The notes under the pieces were generated by a model. That model was not told the origin of the DNA, made no database searches, and worked only from the letters and a program-made list of their open reading frames with translations. A DNA stretch of 59,262 bases from NCBI GenBank assembly GCA_039026975.1, contig JBCCLI010000001.1, positions 1-59,262 of the forward strand, written 5' to 3'. Positions within the stretch are counted from its first letter, which is position 1, and each line of letters opens with the position of its first letter. The translations under genes and the position numbers were made by a program. This document shows positions 27,401 through 35,684 of the stretch, piece by piece. Origin of the DNA: JBCBKZ01 sp039026975 (lineage in GTDB: Bacteria > Bacteroidota > Bacteroidia > J057).

Positions 27401-28267
27401 TCAGGGAATTTTCAATAACTCTGTCTTAGCGATATGCCCAAATATTTCCTGAGACAGGCGGAGCAGCTCTTGGTCCTGGAACAAAGAGGTAAAGGCAGGT
27501 TCTTCCACTAAATTCAGAAAGCGGTAAAGGAACTTATGCTCAGAAAGCCTATTCTGAGCAGTCCCTTCAAAGCTGCTCCCCCCACCAAAGTCCTTCACAT
27601 CCTGCAAACCAGCATTATGCTGACTAAGGGAAAGCAGTGGTTTTAAATCCATCCTGTACTGCTCATCAAAGGCCCATCTGTTATAGTTGACAGGAATGTA
27701 ATGGCTAGCAGGATTATCCCTAAGATCCTTTTTCCATTGCAAATAGGTACGTGCGTGTTCCTTCCACAAGGCGATCACCTCCTGCCTGTAAGCTTCCACC
27801 TTCCGGAAACGCTCCCCTTGGGGAAAATCCCAGACATACCTACTCGCTAGCAGATTAAAAGGGTCACGCATGATAAGTACATGTTTATGAGCAGCCGATA
27901 CGCCATACCACTTTTCCTGGTAAGTCAGAGGAACATCTTCCATAGGCCTGTCCTCATAAGAAGATAAGATGAGCGACTGTCCTTTTCCTATCTTCAGATG
28001 TTTTACTTCGGCGCTTTTAGGATGGATACCCGGATCCAGGTTATTACAAAATACGACTGTCCCATCCCAGCCCTTCATCATCCAGTTTATAATGGCATGA
28101 TTTCCTGTACGCTGGAGGCCATGAACCTGGATAAAGGCTTTTCCTTTATCTAGCTTAAGTCCATTAAAAGCCAACCTACATACCTTATCAGCCATCCATG
28201 ACTTGATGGGTCTGATGGCAGGAACTCGGTTGATCTTTCTATTTACCCGTGCTATCAGGTTATTCAT
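27401..28267 (-). CDS. Sulfotransferase-like protein
   Basis: A 288-residue protein with the two PAPS-binding hallmarks of the sulfotransferase fold: a 5'-phosphosulfate loop VHGLQRTGNHAIINW (48-62), corresponding to the GxxRSGTxxL pattern, and a 3'-phosphate region HVLIMRDPFNLLASRY (129-144) with R134 and S142. This suggests transfer of sulfate from PAPS to a hydroxyl, perhaps on a glycan or lipid. The overall sequence is divergent and the acceptor unknown. No PAPS synthesis genes are in the window. It may share a transcript with the downstream nucleoside hydrolase. Confidence 0.7.
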   Translation of the reverse strand: MNNLIARVNRKINRVPAIRPIKSWMADKVCRLAFNGLKLDKGKAFIQVHGLQRTGNHAIINWMMKGWDGTVVFCNNLDPGIHPKSAEVKHLKIGKGQSLILSSYEDRPMEDVPLTYQEKWYGVSAAHKHVLIMRDPFNLLASRYVWDFPQGERFRKVEAYRQEVIALWKEHARTYLQWKKDLRDNPASHYIPVNYNRWAFDEQYRMDLKPLLSLSQHNAGLQDVKDFGGGSSFEGTAQNRLSEHKFLYRFLNLVEEPAFTSLFQDQELLRLSQEIFGHIAKTELLKIP

Positions 28268-28398
28268 CCAGGAGAGAATTTCAGGCTGGTAACTATCACA
28301 TGCTACTGACTGATAAAGTGAACCTAAAATGTTAAAGATTCAAGTAAATCTAACGTCAAATAAGTAAGAACCTTACCTGAATAGGAGATAAATCACAA

Positions 28399-28431
28399 AG
28401 AACCGCCCCGGAACTACCCATGGACGGCTCT
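28399..28431 (-). terminator. Hairpin downstream of the TonB-dependent receptor gene
   Basis: On the minus strand AGAGCCGTCC (28431-28422) pairs with GGGCGGTTCT (28408-28399) as a 10-bp stem with two G-U pairs, followed by TTTGTGATTT. Position just after the receptor stop fits an intrinsic-like terminator, though the T-run is broken. Confidence 0.5.
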
Positions 28432-28451
28432 ACTTGGAACTATCACTATTC

Positions 28452-30776
28452 TTACAGCTCTACTCTTAGGTTTAACACTGGGACTAACCCTAATTGTCTG
28501 TTTGTTTCTAACTGTCCAGTGCTGGAATTATAGAAGTAGTTAAATACATTCCCTCTGTTAGTAGCATTCTGGAGGTCAAGAGAAAGGGTAGCAGCGTATG
28601 TAGGGGTATTGATACGGTAGTTCACCCTGAAGTCCAAGCGGAGATAGTCTCCCCCTTCCAGAGAATATCCTCCAGCAAAATTCCGAATACCAAAACCTGC
28701 TGCTCTGGAGGCTGGCAGGTCAAAATTAAAAAACCGACCTCCCCCATTCCACAGCACTCTGGCATTTACGCCCAGGCCATTGCGCTTATCTTTCCCTACC
28801 TGAAATTCTTTTCCAGCTAACCAGGTAGTAGCAAACCCAGAATTGAAACGAGTATCTCTACTTATCCCATCCTGAGGGGTAAACTGGGAGCTGAAAAAAG
28901 AGGCAGTTGTCAGTAGGTACCAATCATTAGTGAAAAACTTTTCTACTGTCAATTCCAGTCCATAATTTTCTCCTTCCCCTTCATTCACCAACGGAATTCC
29001 CTCAAAGCCTCTTTCCAAGTTAATACTGGAGAAAACCTGACTAAATTCGTCATCAGCCTCAGGGGCAGCTATAGGTATATCCGTTAGGCGCTGGTAATAC
29101 ACTTCTGCCTTTGCATGCCATTTCCTCCCAGGAAAGAGATCATAGGCCAGCACCAAATGATCAGCCTGGGCCAAGCCCAGCTCAGTGTTAGGCCGCTGTT
29201 CTCCTGAATAGTTATTGACATCATTGGCAAAATAGAGGCTCATAGACTCTATCCTAGCGTGGCGTCCATACCCGAAGGACAGGGACTGCTTTTCATGAAA
29301 CTGCCACTTAGCCCCTACCCTGGGTTCTACGGATTGTGCATCAGTTAATGCCAGGTATAGGGTATGAAGCCCCGCATTCAGGGTCAGCTCTTTGGATAAA
29401 CGATAAGAGGCCTGCACATATCCCTGCCACTGGGTGGTATTACCTTCTGTATTTACTCCCTCAAACTTTACATTGTCATCCCTTTCTGTAACCCTTGCCT
29501 CAAAATCCAATGCTGATCCAATGATACCTGTTTGGAGACTAAATCTTGGATTAAACTTATGGGAAAGCTGAATCTTCCCCCGGAAGGTTTGATTGATAAA
29601 TGTTTCTTCTTCAAAATAGTTGAAGGGAATATCTTCATACGCATAAATCTGTGCCTGATAGGAATATACCAGGGCCGTTTTGAGTAGCGTATTTTCTCCT
29701 ATTAGCAGGCTATGGCTCAGTCCACCTACGCCCAGGTCTGCACTGTAAACCTCTGGCTCTAGCTCATCATCTACTTTTTGTTCACTTAGCCCTCCTAATC
29801 CCCAGATGGAAAATACCCCTGCCTTTTTAGTGGGAAGATTTACCTTATAACTGAGGTCTTGAAAATTAGGGATAGCATCACTGAAAGAGGTGAGTAAACC
29901 CAGTTGGTCCAAAATCCCTAAAGTTGAGTAGCGGTAATTTACCAGATAGGAAGCCCTGCTATCCTTAGAGAAGGGGCCTTCTAAGGCTACATCCACCCCT
30001 AATAAGCCTACCTGAAAGGCAGCCTCCCGCTTAAAACTGTTCCCATTTCTCAGCTTCAAGTCAAATACCCCTGAAGAGGCATTCCCATATTCTGCAGGAA
30101 AGGCACCTGTGTAGAAATCAGAATTGTCTAGTACATTTACGCTCAAAATACTGATCCCTCCTCCTCCGGAGTTATCCTCCGAAAAATGGTTAGGGTTAGG
30201 TACCTCTATTCCCTCTACTCTCCACAAGATCCCTCTAGGAGAATTTCCTCTAATGATGATTTCATTAAGCTCATCATCGCTGCTGGTAACCCCTGCAAAG
30301 GATAAAGCAGCCCTGCTGGGATCATTTACACTGGCAGCATAGTTTTTAGCATCTTCTACTGAGAATGAACGAGCGCTTACTACTGCTAACTCATTTAGCG
30401 GCTTTCCTCTATCATTCTCAGGAGTAATGACTACTTCATCCATCTCTACTATGGCTTCCTTCATTTTTACGGTTAATACCACCTCTCTGGCAGAATTCAC
30501 TAATACTTCTGACAAGATCACTTCCTCATAATTTAGGGAACTGGCTCTGATGGTGTGCCTACCTATGGGTACCTGCCTGATCACAAAGTAGCCTTGCTCA
30601 TCAGTATAGGCTCCCTTGACGGGTTGTAGATCCAGAATAGCGACGGTGGCACCTACTATAGGCTGGGAGGATACTTCATCTGTAAGCCTACCTCTTACTG
30701 TCTGGAGGAGTCCCTGTGAAAAGCCTGGTAAGGAAAGAAGTAGTAGAACAGAAAAAAGAAATGTGGAAAATCTCAT
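28452..30776 (-). CDS. TonB-dependent receptor with carboxypeptidase-like extension
   Basis: A 774-residue outer-membrane receptor. A signal peptide (ending GFSQG) precedes a carboxypeptidase-D regulatory-like domain (about 25-110; GRLTDEVSSQPIVGATV), a plug domain (about 115-230; IIIRGNSPRGILWRVEGIEVPNPNHF) and a 22-strand-type barrel ending in a hydrophobic C-terminal strand (VLNLRVEL). It would import a substrate using TonB/ExbBD energy. No SusD partner lies next to it, so it is not a classical SusCD pair; its substrate may be a siderophore, peptide or other ligand. ATG 30776 was preferred to a TTG two codons upstream. Confidence 0.9.
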   Translation of the reverse strand: MRFSTFLFSVLLLLSLPGFSQGLLQTVRGRLTDEVSSQPIVGATVAILDLQPVKGAYTDEQGYFVIRQVPIGRHTIRASSLNYEEVILSEVLVNSAREVVLTVKMKEAIVEMDEVVITPENDRGKPLNELAVVSARSFSVEDAKNYAASVNDPSRAALSFAGVTSSDDELNEIIIRGNSPRGILWRVEGIEVPNPNHFSEDNSGGGGISILSVNVLDNSDFYTGAFPAEYGNASSGVFDLKLRNGNSFKREAAFQVGLLGVDVALEGPFSKDSRASYLVNYRYSTLGILDQLGLLTSFSDAIPNFQDLSYKVNLPTKKAGVFSIWGLGGLSEQKVDDELEPEVYSADLGVGGLSHSLLIGENTLLKTALVYSYQAQIYAYEDIPFNYFEEETFINQTFRGKIQLSHKFNPRFSLQTGIIGSALDFEARVTERDDNVKFEGVNTEGNTTQWQGYVQASYRLSKELTLNAGLHTLYLALTDAQSVEPRVGAKWQFHEKQSLSFGYGRHARIESMSLYFANDVNNYSGEQRPNTELGLAQADHLVLAYDLFPGRKWHAKAEVYYQRLTDIPIAAPEADDEFSQVFSSINLERGFEGIPLVNEGEGENYGLELTVEKFFTNDWYLLTTASFFSSQFTPQDGISRDTRFNSGFATTWLAGKEFQVGKDKRNGLGVNARVLWNGGGRFFNFDLPASRAAGFGIRNFAGGYSLEGGDYLRLDFRVNYRINTPTYAATLSLDLQNATNRGNVFNYFYNSSTGQLETNRQLGLVPVLNLRVEL

Positions 30777-31095
30777 ATACAATCAGGATTACTTGTCTTC
30801 AATTTATGCTAAGGAAGACAAACACAGCCAAGTGTTGCATAAAGATGGTATAAGCCCACTTTAGTTGTGGTACAAATTTATCAACTTAACAATCTTGGAC
30901 TTATTTTTGGAGTTTTTCCATTGGAGGCAAGTACTTAGCTAATAAGGAGGTAGTCTACAGTAGCCTCTACTGAAAAAGGAAGTAGTTTTCGGAATGTAAC
31001 TTATGTAGGGTTTTTAGCTAGTAAGTATATTTCTCTCTCCCTAATTTTCGGAGTTTTCTGAATTACGTGAGATATTTAGCGAGTAGTGCCTTAAT
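30777..31095. other. Divergent intergenic region between TonB receptor and MBOAT genes
   Basis: About 319 bp without a credible gene. It must hold both divergent promoters. Apart from the TAAATTTG box on the minus strand I see only AT-rich sequence and no strong inverted repeat. Confidence 0.5.
30873..30880 (-). promoter_or_regulatory. Candidate Bacteroidota -7 promoter box for the TonB-dependent receptor
   Basis: TAAATTTG on the minus strand matches the Bacteroidota -7 consensus TAnnTTTG exactly, about 97 bp upstream of the receptor start. No convincing TTG/TTTG box was seen at the usual -33 spacing. Confidence 0.3.
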
Positions 31096-32520
31096 ATGCT
31101 ATTTAACTCCCTGGCCTTTCTAGTATTTCTACCCTGGGTCTTTATCCTTTACTGGTTTGGTGCATATAAAAACCTGAAGCTCCAGAATTTACTGGTGCTC
31201 ATCAGCTCATATGTATTTTATGGCTGGTGGGATTGGCGTTTCCTGGGACTCATAGCCCTATCTACTCTGGTAGATTATACTTTAGGATTGACCATTCATG
31301 CCACTTCTGATACAAGCGTCAAGAAACGATGGCTTTGGCTCAGTATAGCTGTAAATCTTGGGATACTGGGGTTCTTCAAATATTTTAATTTCTTCATTGA
31401 AAGCTGGGTAGACCTACTCTCCCTGCTAGGATATCAACTCAGCAGTACCTGGACCTTAGAGATCATCCTGCCGGTGGGAATTTCCTTCTACACTTTCCAA
31501 ACCATGTCTTACACCATAGATGTATACAGGGGGAAGCTCAGCCCTACACGAGACTTTATTTCCTTTGCCTCCTTTGTGGCTTTCTTCCCACAGCTGGTAG
31601 CAGGCCCTATAGAGAGAGCGACTAACCTGCTGCCGCAGATGCTAACTAAGCGTACTTTTTCCTATCAGCAAGGCATGGAAGGGATGAGGCTCATTCTGTG
31701 GGGTATGTTTAAAAAAGTGGTTATAGCTGATAACCTAGCTTACTCTGTGGATATGATCTTCAGTACCTATGAAGAATTACATGGGGGAATTTTACTGCTG
31801 GGAGCTATTTATTTTTCTATACAGATTTATTGTGATTTCAGCGGATACTCAGATATAGCCATTGGGGTTTCCAAGCTGTTTGGGTTTGAGCTTATGTCCA
31901 ATTTTAAGTTTCCCTATTTCTCCAGAAATGTAGCTGAGTTTTGGCGGAGATGGCATATCTCCCTTTCTACCTGGTTTAGGGACTATCTGTATATTCCCCT
32001 GGGAGGCTCAAGAGGAAGCCAGGGAAAAGCGCTCAGAAATATTTTCATCATTTTTATTGTCAGTGGCTTTTGGCACGGTGCTAATTGGACGTTTATCATG
32101 TGGGGCCTCATCCATGCGCTTATGTACATACCCTTATTCTTAGGGAAGCGGAATAGGACATACTTATCCTCTGTAGCGGGAGAAGGCCGCTGGTTTCCCA
32201 GCTTACAGGAGCTATACCAGATGGGGAGTACCTACCTCTTTGTATTAATTGGATGGGTGTTTTTCAGAAGTGAAACCCTAGGAGATGCCTTCCGCTATCT
32301 TAAAGCCATCCCCACTACGTTTCAGATACCTTTGATGTATAAAACAGGGATAGTGTATGTCTTGGGTCTGCTGCTCATGGAATGGTTTATGAGGAAGGAC
32401 GAACGAAATCCCCTCATGATCCAGCCCCAACTGGTAAGATGGGGGATCTATCTCCTGCTTACTTATTTGATTCTCACTAATATGGATAACAGGCAGACCT
32501 TTATCTATTTTCAATTCTAG
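31096..32520 (+). CDS. MBOAT-family membrane O-acyltransferase (AlgI/DltB-like)
   Basis: A 474-residue polytopic membrane enzyme. Hallmarks are the N-terminal LFNSLAFLVFLP, GISFYTFQTMSYTIDVYRG, the RNVAEFWRRWHISLSTWFRDYLYIPLGG-type block (around 278-304) and the catalytic histidine H327 in SGFWHGANWTF. AlgI-type MBOATs pass an acetyl group across the inner membrane for O-acetylation of an extracellular polysaccharide. It starts a two-gene group with the SGNH-like gene 7 bp downstream, the usual AlgI-AlgJ/X or DltB-DltD arrangement. The glycan made by the nearby polysaccharide operon is a plausible but unproven acceptor. Confidence 0.92.
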   Translation: MLFNSLAFLVFLPWVFILYWFGAYKNLKLQNLLVLISSYVFYGWWDWRFLGLIALSTLVDYTLGLTIHATSDTSVKKRWLWLSIAVNLGILGFFKYFNFFIESWVDLLSLLGYQLSSTWTLEIILPVGISFYTFQTMSYTIDVYRGKLSPTRDFISFASFVAFFPQLVAGPIERATNLLPQMLTKRTFSYQQGMEGMRLILWGMFKKVVIADNLAYSVDMIFSTYEELHGGILLLGAIYFSIQIYCDFSGYSDIAIGVSKLFGFELMSNFKFPYFSRNVAEFWRRWHISLSTWFRDYLYIPLGGSRGSQGKALRNIFIIFIVSGFWHGANWTFIMWGLIHALMYIPLFLGKRNRTYLSSVAGEGRWFPSLQELYQMGSTYLFVLIGWVFFRSETLGDAFRYLKAIPTTFQIPLMYKTGIVYVLGLLLMEWFMRKDERNPLMIQPQLVRWGIYLLLTYLILTNMDNRQTFIYFQF

Positions 32521-32527
32521 CAATAGT

Positions 32528-33484
32528 ATGCGTGCCTTCTTACTTAAGATCTCATTGTTCCTTATCCTGTTTGCCTTGGTGGCAGGCGTATTTGATACCC
32601 TGTATTTTAAGGTCAGGATGGAAACTCTTTATCCTGAATTGGTCCATTTGGATAAGCTATTAGAGGAGGAGGTAGAGGTAATTCTCCTGGGATCCAGTGT
32701 AAACAGATATACAGACTCCTTAGATACAGATAAGAGAAGCATAGATGCCATGTTAGCAGATCTCCTACCGGAAAGAAAGGTAGGGGCTATTTCGCATACG
32801 GCTTACCATATGGATATATTCCTGGAACTCGCCCGATACATCAGCCGACAAGACCATAAGCCCCTTCTCATCATTCCTATTAATGTAAGAACCTTATGCC
32901 CTGCCTGGGACTTACGACCTACCTATCAGTTTACCTTTGAAAAGCATCTCATCAATAATGCACATCTTTTTCGGCGATTTATAGATATGAATAAAGATGT
33001 AGAAAAGGAGTTACAAGATTTTAAGGAATATCCTGTGTACCACCAAAAAAGACTCATAGGCCAGCTACAGGAATTTACGGCCCCTTACGCTAAGCTGACA
33101 GATCCTACCAAAGGATTCATTTTTCACTATCTACAGCCTATCAGCCCGGATAATCAAAAGATAGTTTCCTTTGAGAATTTACTATCAAACTGTGAAGAGC
33201 ATGGTATTCCCTATCTCATTTACTTTACGCCCCTGGATTATACTTCTGCAGAAGCCTTACAAATTCCAGGTTTTCAAGAAGGCCTGGCTACCAACCTTTC
33301 CTTGTTTGAAGAAGTCATACAGCTACATGAGGCTGAAGACCGTACCCTAGATCTGAGTTTCAGCCTGGACTCCGCCTACTTTAGCTATCCTATCCTCCCT
33401 AATGAACACCTCACTCAAGCAGGAAGAATGTTTGTAGCTGCTCACTTAAGGGACAAGATTAACACCGCTAAGGCCCTAAACTAA
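32528..33484 (+). CDS. Membrane-anchored SGNH/DltD-like partner of the MBOAT acyltransferase
   Basis: A 318-residue protein with an N-terminal anchor (about 4-22) and a periplasmic domain. VILLGSSVNRY (51-61) resembles the block-I serine of DltD/AlgJ-like SGNH proteins, with S56 or S57 as nucleophile. A C-terminal PNEHLTQAG (about 291-299) matches the block-V histidine, but the expected aspartate before the histidine is Asn/Pro here. By family logic it would take acetyl from the MBOAT protein and transfer it to a glycan in the periplasm. It lies 7 bp after the MBOAT gene. The assignment rests on pattern and context; overall similarity is low. Confidence 0.6.
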   Translation: MRAFLLKISLFLILFALVAGVFDTLYFKVRMETLYPELVHLDKLLEEEVEVILLGSSVNRYTDSLDTDKRSIDAMLADLLPERKVGAISHTAYHMDIFLELARYISRQDHKPLLIIPINVRTLCPAWDLRPTYQFTFEKHLINNAHLFRRFIDMNKDVEKELQDFKEYPVYHQKRLIGQLQEFTAPYAKLTDPTKGFIFHYLQPISPDNQKIVSFENLLSNCEEHGIPYLIYFTPLDYTSAEALQIPGFQEGLATNLSLFEEVIQLHEAEDRTLDLSFSLDSAYFSYPILPNEHLTQAGRMFVAAHLRDKINTAKALN

Positions 33485-33486
33485 CA

Positions 33487-33511
33487 CACCGAGCCAGTGA
33501 GTGGCTCGGTG
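33487..33511. terminator. Bidirectional terminator-like hairpin between convergent genes
   Basis: A perfect 10-bp inverted repeat, CACCGAGCCA (33487-33496) and TGGCTCGGTG (33502-33511), with loop GTGAG. It sits 2 bp after the SGNH-like stop and 24 bp before the galE stop. No immediate T-run, but the GC-rich stem is the strongest hairpin seen in the window. Confidence 0.6.
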
Positions 33512-33535
33512 CTAAAAGTAGAATATTACTTTTTC

Positions 33536-34573
33536 TTACCCACTTACTTTCTCCGCATTCATAGCCTCCTGCCATTTCCAGGCGGAGCTCATCATCTGTT
33601 CTATATCTCTTTGTGGAATCCAACCTAGCTTATCCTTAGCCAAGCTGCTATCAGAATAAATGGATACTACATCTCCGGGTCTTCTTTCTCCTAGTACATA
33701 GTTAAGAGAAACACCTGATACCTTTTCAAAGGCGTTAATGGCCTCTAAAACCGTTACACCGTTTCCAGAGCCCAAATTAAAGAGCTCATATCTTTCTGTA
33801 TTTCTACTCTCTATCAAGTAGTCCAATGCTTTTACATGCGCATCTGCTATATCGGAAACATGGATATAATCTCTGATGCAGGTTCCATCCCTGGTTTCAT
33901 AATCATCTCCAAAGACGGTCAGCTTAGGCATAAAGCCAGAGGCTACGGCTGTGATTATGGGAACGAGATTATTAGGCTTGTTACGAGGATTTTCTCCTAT
34001 CAGGCCTGACTCATGTGCCCCCACAGGATTAAAATACCTGAGAGAAATGGAATGTACTTTATCCGTAGACTTAATAAAGTCTCTAATAATACGCTCTCCT
34101 ACGAGCTTGGTGTTAGCGTAGGGAGATTCAGGATCACTCACTGGGGTAGACTCATCTACGGGCAGCTTCTCCACATTCCCATAAACAGAACAGGAAGAAC
34201 TAAAAATGAAGTTGGCTACGTCAAACTCCTCACAACACCTGAGGATGTTAATCATGGAGTTGAAATTATTCTGGTAATACTGTAGTGGCATTTCTACAGA
34301 ATCCCCTACAGATTTGAGCGCAGCGAAATGAATTACCCCTATAATATCTGGATTCTCCTCAAATACGGATCTTACCTTCTCATAATCCACCAGATCATAA
34401 GCATAGTTAACAATCTCCTTTCCGGTAATTTGATTGATTCTTGGGAAAGTATCATCTGAGGCATTTAGCAAATTGTCTACTGAGATCACGCCATATTTGC
34501 CTGCTTCAAGGATTTCGATAGCCGTATGGGACCCTATGTATCCAGCCCCTCCGGTAACGAGAATTTTTGCCAT
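33536..34573 (-). CDS. galE: UDP-glucose 4-epimerase
   Basis: GalE interconverts UDP-glucose and UDP-galactose (or the GlcNAc/GalNAc pair) using bound NAD. The 345-residue protein has the GGAGYIGS cofactor loop (8-15), SSSCSVYG, the catalytic Y152 and K156 (SPYANTK), SLRYFNPVGAH, a RDGTCIRDYIHV block, and GERRPGDV near residue 300, all diagnostic of GalE. It would feed galactose-type nucleotide sugars to the polysaccharide locus on its right. It is monocistronic, convergent with the SGNH-like gene and divergent from the PorT-like gene. Confidence 0.95.
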   Translation of the reverse strand: MAKILVTGGAGYIGSHTAIEILEAGKYGVISVDNLLNASDDTFPRINQITGKEIVNYAYDLVDYEKVRSVFEENPDIIGVIHFAALKSVGDSVEMPLQYYQNNFNSMINILRCCEEFDVANFIFSSSCSVYGNVEKLPVDESTPVSDPESPYANTKLVGERIIRDFIKSTDKVHSISLRYFNPVGAHESGLIGENPRNKPNNLVPIITAVASGFMPKLTVFGDDYETRDGTCIRDYIHVSDIADAHVKALDYLIESRNTERYELFNLGSGNGVTVLEAINAFEKVSGVSLNYVLGERRPGDVVSIYSDSSLAKDKLGWIPQRDIEQMMSSAWKWQEAMNAEKVSG

Positions 34574-34988
34574 GAAATATTTTTGCTTGTATGTTAATGA
34601 ATATGTTTGAATTCCTGAATACCGAAATTAGGGTATACATTACAACTTCCTGTTTATGAACGCTTAAACTGCTGAAAAGGATTTATCACCGGTTTAGTAA
34701 AAAATCCTTTCTTCTACTCTTCCCGTAAGATTCTCCCCCCTGAAAGATACTGGTAATCTAATTTTATGTGCATTTTCTACGTTTATAATTGTGAAGGGTC
34801 GTGGCAGGAAATTTGTTAGGGTAAATTGTAACAACTTACATTCAGATGTATCATGTACATACTCTTATTTTTTTGCCATTCAATTGTTAAGAGCAACATT
34901 CCTACCCGTTTGTAGATTTTTTCTCTTATTTTTACAAAAAATTTAACTTTACAAGCCTATACCAGACTTTACCCAATAAGTAGTTATT
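34574..34988. other. Divergent intergenic region between galE and the PorT-like gene
   Basis: About 415 bp without a gene. It contains a 9-bp inverted repeat, AAAGGATTT (34676-34684) and AAATCCTTT (34702-34710), separated by 17 bp, that could be an operator. Both divergent promoters must lie here, but no full TTTG...TAnnTTTG pair was found. Confidence 0.4.
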
Positions 34989-35684
34989 ATGTGGAAACGC
35001 AATGCGAAGGGAGTATTCCTTTCGATACTTCTAGGGTTTAGCTTCTGTCATTTACAAGCCCAATCATACGGTAGGCATCCGTTTGACGCCAAGAACTTCA
35101 ACCTTGGCTTCCTCATGGGATTAAACCTAAACTCTTACAACCTTAAGGAACAAACACAGGTAGAAGACGAAGGTAAAATCCTTGAACGCCTGGAACTTAT
35201 TAACAGGCCTGGGCTTACCTTAGGTATGATTGCTAACTTTAACATCAGCAGTCAGCTGTCCCTGCGGATTATCCCCTCCGTTTCACTGGAACAAAGAGAC
35301 TTTACCTACACTTTTTCTGACGGAGAAGTACAGGACAGAAAAATTGAGGCTTCCTATTTTAATGTGCCCGTTCTCCTCCAGCTAAAATCTAAATATTATG
35401 AGGCTACACGGATTTATGTATTAGGAGGATTTCAGTTCGGGGTGAATCTCGCCAGTAATGAAAAAGTGAGAAATGACCCCCTCCTCTTAAAAATCAGGAA
35501 TGAAGATTTAAGTGTCGTCATAGGGACGGGCATCAATCTGTATGGAGATAGGATTAAACTTTCTCCAGAAATACGATATAGCATAGGCTTACTCAATGTG
35601 TATGAACCCCTCTACACTAGCCATGCTAATGCCATCCAAAGATTATTCAGTCAGGTGATTACCCTGAATGTCAATTTTGAATAG
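34989..35684 (+). CDS. porT: PorT-like outer-membrane beta-barrel protein (type IX secretion)
   Basis: A 231-residue protein with a signal peptide (ending LQAQS) and a barrel-like mature part. It begins with the family pattern NFNLGFLMGLNLNSYNLK (HFGFxLGxNxxxF type) and continues YFNVPVLLQLKSK, YVLGGFQFGVNLAS, a charged LKIRNEDLSVVIGTGINLY and LSPEIRYSIGL, which follow the order of blocks in PorT/SprT. PorT is needed for T9SS function and is an outer-membrane protein. Its presence agrees with the type B sorted adhesin at 18.3 kb. It is monocistronic and overlaps the convergent wecB-like gene by 14 bp. A generic porin-like family is the alternative. Confidence 0.72.
   Translation: MWKRNAKGVFLSILLGFSFCHLQAQSYGRHPFDAKNFNLGFLMGLNLNSYNLKEQTQVEDEGKILERLELINRPGLTLGMIANFNISSQLSLRIIPSVSLEQRDFTYTFSDGEVQDRKIEASYFNVPVLLQLKSKYYEATRIYVLGGFQFGVNLASNEKVRNDPLLLKIRNEDLSVVIGTGINLYGDRIKLSPEIRYSIGLLNVYEPLYTSHANAIQRLFSQVITLNVNFE

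Noticed and set aside
28452..30776. SusC/SusD nutrient-uptake pair
   Set aside because: No SusD-like lipoprotein gene lies on either side of the receptor, and its size is below that of typical SusC proteins.
34909..34951. Possible promoter of the PorT-like gene (TTTG followed by TATTTTTA or TAACTTTA)
   Set aside because: Neither candidate -7 box has the final G, and the spacing from TTTG is too short or too long for the Bacteroidota consensus.
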